The notes beneath the pieces were generated by a model, which searched no databases, was not told where the DNA came from, and saw only the letters and a list, made by a program, of their open reading frames with translations. Positions 59,794 to 64,000 of a DNA stretch of 64,000 nucleotides are shown here, piece by piece. Source of the DNA: Onthovicinus sp900555545 (lineage in GTDB: Bacteria; Bacillota; Clostridia; Oscillospirales; Acutalibacteraceae); NCBI GenBank assembly GCA_949296915.1, contig CASFPX010000013.1, positions 11,362-75,361 on the forward strand, read 5' to 3'. Within the stretch, counting starts at the first letter, position 1. Every line of letters starts with the position of its first letter. The position numbers and the translations under genes were made by a program.

Positions 59794-60552
59794 TCATGCG
59801 CCGCTTTGCCAACCATTTTGCTTTCCCCGGCCATATCCCCTGCCGGATCCGTTTTGGCCGTCTGCCTGCGATTCCTCCTGCCCCCCGGCGGAGAGCAGGG
59901 CGATCCGGTCCCGGATTTCCCGCATGGTCATCTGCTGGACCTCCTCCGGGGTGATGGTGGGATCCAGTGCCTGCAATTCCAGATACGCACGGTACTTGCC
60001 GGTGGAAAGGCCCAGTTCGTGGGCGGCCTTTGCGTCTTCGGGCCGTGCGGAATAGCAGTAGGCGTTCTCCTGTGACTGGGTATATACTTCAAGGTCCGAA
60101 AGAATTTGAGTAGATTGATCGCTGTCTGATCCGATTACGCCAATCGTCATGATTGCATCATCGGATAATAGCGCTGCAATTTTTTGATTGGCCAAAATCT
60201 GTGAAACCGCCTCGCCATAATCGCGGTATTTTACTTGGATGGAATCTGCCAGAGCTGCCCCGTCGTCATTATATCCCTTTACGGTGACAACCTGACCAAA
60301 ACGATTGACCCCCAGTTCAATAGAGGGATTGATATCAATGCTGATGGTTACTGTGGGGGTCCCGAACAGCCAGGCACCGCCCCCGAATAACAGTAAAACC
60401 AGGCATGCAATGGCAGGGAGGAGACGGCGGGGCATACTCCCCTTCTGACGGGCGCGTCCATCTGTCTTTTGACGGACAAAGGCCTTTGTTTTAGCCTTCA
60501 GTTCCTCCTCGGCCCGAACCTGATCAAAGGCCTCTTTCAGCTGATCACGCAT
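59794..60552 (-). CDS. RsgI-like transmembrane anti-sigma factor (second module)
   Basis: A 252-residue single-pass membrane protein. The basic cytoplasmic N terminus (about 1-42) should bind sigma; the transmembrane helix is about 45-65; then SIDINPSIELGVNRFGQVV is the RsgI extracellular hallmark, continuing to about 170. The C-terminal tail is Gly/Gln/Asn/Arg-rich and has no hendecads, unlike the first module's anti-sigma. ATG at 60552 has GGAGG at 8 nt; nearer ATG and GTG codons are too close to it. It overlaps the sigma gene by 8 nt. Confidence 0.8.
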   Translation of the reverse strand: MRDQLKEAFDQVRAEEELKAKTKAFVRQKTDGRARQKGSMPRRLLPAIACLVLLLFGGGAWLFGTPTVTISIDINPSIELGVNRFGQVVTVKGYNDDGAALADSIQVKYRDYGEAVSQILANQKIAALLSDDAIMTIGVIGSDSDQSTQILSDLEVYTQSQENAYCYSARPEDAKAAHELGLSTGKYRAYLELQALDPTITPEEVQQMTMREIRDRIALLSAGGQEESQADGQNGSGRGYGRGKQNGWQSGA

Positions 60553-61027
60553 CTTCATCACCTCCCAGTTTTTCCCGGAGCATCTGCCTGGACCGGGTCA
60601 GGAGCGTATAGACCGAATTGGTGTTTTTGCCCAGTATCCGGCCGATTTCCGGAGCCGTATACCCCTCATAATAGTGCAGATAGACGACATCTCGATATTT
60701 AGACGGCAGTGCGAGCACCGCCTCCAGTACTTCCCGGTGATCCGGAGGCAGCTGGGCCGGATGCTCCAACAGTTCCTCCAGCGGCACCGTCCGGCTGCGG
60801 AAAAAGCTTTTGAGCAGATCCTTACAGGCGTTGACTGTGACACGGATGAGCCACGCTTTTTCGTGCTCCGAGCTCTCAAAGGCAACAGAACTGAGGGCAT
60901 ACTTCAAAAACACTGTTTGAAATATGTCCTCGGTATCCGCGTAATTCTTTAAGTGGATCATACAAAGCCGCCGGACCATATCGGCATATTCCTCAATCGC
61001 CCGGTTCACCTCTACCTCGTTTCGCAT
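60545..61027 (-). CDS. ECF-type RNA polymerase sigma factor (second module)
   Basis: A 160-residue sigma-70 family protein: region 2 VRRLCMIHLKNYADTEDIFQTVFLKY with KAWLIRVTVNACKDLL, region 4 HYYEGYTAPEIGRILGKNTNSVYTLLTRSRQML. ATG at 61027 follows AGGGGG. An open frame extends upstream but overlaps the secreted-protein gene and lacks sigma similarity. It is 19 nt downstream of that gene and overlaps the anti-sigma, so the three form one operon. Confidence 0.9.
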   Translation of the reverse strand: MRNEVEVNRAIEEYADMVRRLCMIHLKNYADTEDIFQTVFLKYALSSVAFESSEHEKAWLIRVTVNACKDLLKSFFRSRTVPLEELLEHPAQLPPDHREVLEAVLALPSKYRDVVYLHYYEGYTAPEIGRILGKNTNSVYTLLTRSRQMLREKLGGDEDA

Positions 61028-61046
61028 TGTTGCCCCCTGCGGTCTG

Positions 61047-61430
61047 TCAGGCTCCCATTCTGTTGCCCATCCGAGCGCCGGACCGGGAACGGGTACATTT
61101 GCCGTTTCCCTGTTCGGTTGTGTTCCTGTTGCTTTGGCGGGAGCGCTGTTGTACCTGGTCCCCGCAGGGATTGCCTCCACTTGCTCCAACACGGGGGCAG
61201 GAATCCGGACGGTGATCACAGACCCCATCGCCGTCTGCGTCCACGTAGTTTGCCCCCTGCCCACCGGGTGTTTCGCCGTTGCTCTGGGCGATTATGCGGT
61301 TATCGCAGATCCCGTCCCCGTCGGTATCGGAAAAGTTCCGCCCGGCATCGGAACCGGGTGCTGCGGCGCCCGCCACCCCACCGGATGCCAGTATGATGGC
61401 CGATAAAATACCTGCCAGTGCCTTTTTCAT
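61047..61430 (-). CDS. Secreted protein with DxDGDGxCD calcium-binding-like repeats
   Basis: A 127-residue exported protein. Signal peptide 1-24, then two acidic loops, DTDGDGICDN and DADGDGVCDH, like calcium-binding thrombospondin type 3 or EF-hand-like repeats, linked by an Asn/Gly-rich spacer. CPRVG and PCGD add more Cys. The C terminus is Arg/Gly/Asn-rich (SRSGARMGNRMGA). ATG follows AAGGAGGG. It is first in the secreted protein/sigma/anti-sigma operon, like the hendecad protein of the other module. Not a dockerin. Confidence 0.7.
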   Translation of the reverse strand: MKKALAGILSAIILASGGVAGAAAPGSDAGRNFSDTDGDGICDNRIIAQSNGETPGGQGANYVDADGDGVCDHRPDSCPRVGASGGNPCGDQVQQRSRQSNRNTTEQGNGKCTRSRSGARMGNRMGA

Positions 61431-61489
61431 CGTAAGCCCTCCTTAATAAAGATGGAATCATTTGGGTTGCCTTCACCATGAATACGATG

Positions 61490-61515
61490 GACGGAGGGGA
61501 ATCCATTCAACGTTC
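61490..61515 (-). promoter_or_regulatory. Possible ECF sigma-dependent promoter
   Basis: Minus strand: GAACGT (61510-61515), exactly 16 nt, then CGTC (61490-61493), the bipartite form common for ECF sigma factors (AAC in -35, CGTC in -10, 16-nt spacing). It lies 60 nt upstream of the secreted-protein ATG, suggesting autoregulation by the sigma factor of this operon. Confidence 0.45.
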
Positions 61516-61533
61516 TAAAAAATTTCAATATTT

Positions 61534-62115
61534 TTATTTGGTGCTTTCGTTTTTTGCAGGGCGGTGCGCCAGAAAGCAGTCCGCCTCATGGGAGTTGATT
61601 ACCCCCACCGCCTGAAGATAGGCATAGATGATGGTGGTGCCCACAAACGTCATGCCGCGCTTTTTCAGATCGTTTGAGATTGCGTCGGAGAGGGGAGAGG
61701 ATGCTTTCCCCCGCTCGAATATCGTTTTGCCGCCCGTCCAGTGCCAGAGATAGGCGGAAAAACTGCCGTAATCCCGCTGAATCTCGCGAAAAATCCGGGC
61801 GTTTTTCACGGCGGCGCGGATCTTCAGCCGGTTGCGGATAATGCCGCGATCCTGCGCAAGTGCTTCCAGCTTTTCCGGCCCGTAGGCGCACACCTTGTCC
61901 AGATCAAAATTGTCAAACGCCCGGCGGAAGGCCCCCCGCTTGTTGAGCACGCACTCCCAGGAGAGCCCCGCCTGAAAGGATTCAAGGATCAGCATCTCAA
62001 ACAGATGGTGATCGTCGTGCACGGGCACGCCCCACTCCTCATCGTGGTAGCGGATGTAGTGTTCATTTTTCGGATTTGCCCACGGGCACCTGTTTTTTCC
62101 ATCCGGCCACGCCAT
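61534..62115 (-). CDS. tag: DNA-3-methyladenine glycosylase I
   Basis: A 193-residue Tag-type base-excision glycosylase that removes 3-methyladenine from alkylated DNA. CPWANPKNEHYIRYHDEEWGVP is the N-terminal signature with the Zn-ligand Cys; FQAGLSWECVLNKRGAFRRAF and LKKRGMTFVGTTIIYAYLQAVGVINSHEADCF carry the catalytic Glu and the other Zn ligands. ATG follows GGGAGG. Single-gene unit. Confidence 0.95.
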   Translation of the reverse strand: MAWPDGKNRCPWANPKNEHYIRYHDEEWGVPVHDDHHLFEMLILESFQAGLSWECVLNKRGAFRRAFDNFDLDKVCAYGPEKLEALAQDRGIIRNRLKIRAAVKNARIFREIQRDYGSFSAYLWHWTGGKTIFERGKASSPLSDAISNDLKKRGMTFVGTTIIYAYLQAVGVINSHEADCFLAHRPAKNESTK

Positions 62116-62287
62116 GGCTGCTTCCTCCCGTACGGTTCCTCAATGGGAAATGTTGTTATAGAATTCGGCGGAATCGTACAAGACGATGCCGGGAAATTCT
62201 GTTATCATTATACCAGACTACCATCATGCCATCAAGCGGGCACAGCGTATGTGCCGGAATCGTTAAAGAGAACGGAGCGGATGATTT

Positions 62288-62902
62288 ATGGATTTTAAAG
62301 AGAAAATGCACGGTGGATATCTCTACTACCCGAACGATGAGGAGATCATGCGCGAGCAGTTCGTCTGCCTGGAAAAGCTGTGCGATTTTAACGCCACGCG
62401 CCCATCGGAGATGGAAAAGCGCAATCAGCTTTTGCGCGAGATGTTTGCGGAGATCGGGGAGAACTGCTATATCGAGCCGCCCCTGCGTGCCAACTGGGGC
62501 GGCCACCATGTCCATTTTGGCAAGGGCGTGTATGCGAATTTTAATCTTACGCTGGTGGACGATACGCATATCTATGTGGGGGATTACACGATGTTCGGCC
62601 CCAATGTGACGGTCGCCACGGCGGGGCATCCGATTTTGCCGGAGCTGCGGGAGCAGGGGTACCAGTATAACGCACCCGTACACATCGGTAAAAATTGCTG
62701 GATCGGGGCCGGGGCCATTATTGTTCCCGGCGTTACAATCGGGGATAACGTGGTAATCGGCGCAGGGAGCATCGTCACCAAGGATATCCCGTCAAACGTC
62801 GTGGCAGTCGGCAACCCCTGCAAAGTGCTCCGGGCGGTCAATGACCATGACCGGGAGTACTACTTTAAGGATCGGAAAATCCCGCCGGAGCTCTTTGAGT
62901 GA
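62288..62902 (+). CDS. Sugar O-acetyltransferase (maltose/galactoside acetyltransferase family)
   Basis: A 204-residue LacA/Maa-type enzyme: N-terminal cap (MHGGYLYYPNDEEIMREQFVCLEKLCDFNATRPSE), then a left-handed beta-helix of hexapeptide repeats (VHFGKGVYANFNLTLVDD, GDYTMFGPNVTVATAGHPI with the catalytic His, IGKNCWIGAGAIIVPGVTIGDNVVIGAGSIVTKDIP). It transfers acetyl from acetyl-CoA to sugars, possibly for detoxification. ATG has AACGGAGCGG upstream. Divergent from tag. Confidence 0.93.
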   Translation: MDFKEKMHGGYLYYPNDEEIMREQFVCLEKLCDFNATRPSEMEKRNQLLREMFAEIGENCYIEPPLRANWGGHHVHFGKGVYANFNLTLVDDTHIYVGDYTMFGPNVTVATAGHPILPELREQGYQYNAPVHIGKNCWIGAGAIIVPGVTIGDNVVIGAGSIVTKDIPSNVVAVGNPCKVLRAVNDHDREYYFKDRKIPPELFE

Positions 62903-63054
62903 TATCAATTATCCCAAACAATACAAATGCTATGGATGTCTCAGGCGGATTGAATTATTACAAGAGTATGGAGACTTTAAGGCGGCGTGGATAGGGGTGG
63001 AAAATGCAGCCGACTCACAATATGAAATCTACATTCCAATACGCATAAAAGAAG

Positions 63055-63095
63055 AAAACACGAATGACAGAATACGCTGTGATTCGTGTTTTTGC
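63055..63095 (+). terminator. Intrinsic terminator downstream of the acetyltransferase gene
   Basis: Stem AACACGAAT/ATTCGTGTT extended by ACAG/CTGT after one mismatch, then TTTTTGC. It lies 155 nt after the stop, and the region between (62903-63054) holds no gene I can support. Confidence 0.75.
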
Positions 63096-63120
63096 TTTGG
63101 GCTACATGGGAAATTGTGAT

Positions 63121-63927
63121 TTATTTAAATTCAATTGAAAACAAATCGAGGGTGCCATGGCCCGTGAATTCTATTTTTAAAGCTTGTTTGTTTTTGTTGA
63201 TTATGCTGTAATGTGTTTCGACGGTTTTCCTGCCGAACGGAGAGATTTCCGCGCTTGCAATTTTGATATCATTGGCAAATATACGGATTTCTCCCTTTAC
63301 ATTTGAGCCGATATCAAGGCAGATGATTCCGTTGTCCTTTTCAAAATCAAACCATTTGTACACAACTTTTGTCCGGTTATCAATGCCTGTAATAAAGCTT
63401 TCGCTGCCCTTATGCGTTACCTTCGGAATGGGCTTATCGTATTTTCCGTTAGATATTTTTGGCATGGAGCCATTTGTGATATTACAGGCAATAACAGACG
63501 GATATTTGCCCTTTGCAATCAGTGGTTTGTTGTTTAATCCACAGGAGCTAATCTCCACCTGTTCTATGCTTCCATCCAGTTTAATTTCAATAGGCTCGGC
63601 ACAGGCCTGACGGCTGTAATCGCTGGCGTGTGTCAGTCTGTGATAAAACACATACCATTGTCCGTTGATACATTCGATGCTTCCGTGAGTCGTGCCAATT
63701 GTGTTCAGAGCGTCACGCTGCTTTCTGCCGTTTAATCCAACGTCGCCAGCAGAAACGATTGTCCCGCCGTATTTGAAATCTCGGTCGGGGTATTTGCTGG
63801 TCGCATAGCATAGCTCGTGATTCAGCTGTGAGGAATAAATGAAATAGTATGTATCATTTATCTTTCTTATGGATGATCCTTCAAAAAAAGCGTGGCCTTC
63901 AAAAGGTGCCTCCCGATAAGAAAACAT
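63121..63927 (-). pseudogene. Truncated GH43 glycosidase (C-terminal fragment)
   Basis: 268 residues resembling the last part of a GH43 five-bladed propeller and its C-terminal beta domain: FFEGSSIRKINDTYYFIYSS contains the proton-donor Glu, followed by ELCYATSKYP, THGSIECINGQWYVFYHR and RQACAEPIEI. The first blades with the catalytic base Asp are missing. The upstream sequence is a large hairpin, not coding, and there is no good ribosome site, so this is probably a deletion remnant of a beta-xylosidase or arabinosidase gene. The region is much richer in A+T than the rest. Confidence 0.7.
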
Positions 63928-63931
63928 CGTG

Positions 63932-63985
63932 AGGCAAGAGAGAAACGGTATAGCTTCGGCTATGCCGTTTTTCTCATTCTTGCCT
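63932..63985. repeat. Long imperfect inverted repeat at the GH43 truncation point
   Basis: AGGCAAGA (63932-63939) pairs with TCTTGCCT (63978-63985), and inside it GAGAAACGGTATAGC pairs with GCTATGCCGTTTTTCTC around a TTCG loop. On the plus strand the inner part ends in TTTTTCTC like a terminator. Its place at the break suggests the terminator of a neighbouring lost gene or a rearrangement end. Confidence 0.5.
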
Positions 63986-64000
63986 TGATGAAGTGACTTT

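Noticed and set aside
61047..61430. Dockerin (cellulosome) annotation for the DxDGDGxCD protein
   Set aside because: The loops have Cys and lack the paired F-helix GDVNxDGxVNxxD pattern of dockerins.
62841..63119. 92-codon ORF between acetyltransferase and GH43 fragment
   Set aside because: It begins inside the acetyltransferase gene in another frame and crosses an intrinsic terminator; no supporting start signal.

Overview
The window is about 64 kb of a G+C-rich (roughly 55-60 percent by eye) Gram-positive genome, most likely a gut-type Clostridia (Eubacteriales/Oscillospirales). The signs are a GlgC/GlgD glycogen operon, RsgI-like anti-sigma factors, MgtE and KtrAB transporters, BceRS/FtsX-type ABC modules, AGGAGG ribosome binding sites with frequent GTG/TTG starts, and proteins with PxTG-like cell-wall sorting tails. 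No rRNA, tRNA or CRISPR array was seen. Family assignments rest on motifs read by eye; nothing was searched or folded.

Layout. 0-5.2 kb: an oxidoreductase running off the left edge, then an ABC transporter (ATPase, FtsX-type permease) with its response regulator and histidine kinase. 5.3-11.1 kb: two metallophosphoesterases and a GH28 enzyme. 11.3-17.5 kb: RarA, an A+T-rich P-loop protein, KtrA/KtrB, a nicotinamidase-like hydrolase and an XRE regulator. 17.8-24.2 kb: a TetR-controlled divergent locus (FGGY kinase and EEP hydrolase on one side; class III aminotransferase and a two-domain class II aldolase on the other). 24.5-28.8 kb: an orphan 99-residue protein, a membrane-embedded GH18 protein, and mgtE with a structured leader. 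28.9-31.4 kb: a secreted 11-residue-repeat protein, an ECF sigma factor and an RsgI-like anti-sigma factor. 31.6-42.9 kb: a compact phage-derived head/baseplate cassette. 42.9-46.4 kb: a P-type ATPase behind a short-peptide/attenuator leader, and a MarR regulator. 46.6-53.3 kb: a membrane alpha/beta hydrolase with an attenuator-like leader, a NatAB-like ABC transporter and a GH16 protein. 53.5-59.6 kb: glgB-glgC-glgD-glgA plus a tiny PxTG-like surface peptide. 59.7-61.5 kb: a second secreted protein/ECF sigma/RsgI-like module. 61.5-64 kb: Tag glycosylase, an acetyltransferase and a truncated GH43 gene in A+T-rich DNA.

How the genes work together. The most notable system is the pair of three-gene modules in the order secreted protein, ECF sigma factor, RsgI-like anti-sigma factor. 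In the first, the extracellular tail of the anti-sigma factor carries the same 11-residue repeat as the secreted protein, which suggests that the protein made under sigma control is recognised by its own regulator. The phage cassette has intact packaging, capsid and baseplate genes but no integrase, replication, tape-measure, sheath or lysis genes, so it looks like a domesticated particle-forming element or a remnant. Two cation transport genes (mgtE and the P-type ATPase) and the membrane hydrolase each have a terminator-like hairpin in the leader, so attenuation may be a common control mode here. Surface polysaccharide enzymes (GH16, GH18, GH28, GH43 remnant), glycogen synthesis and a sugar-kinase/aldolase locus point to a carbohydrate-based lifestyle.
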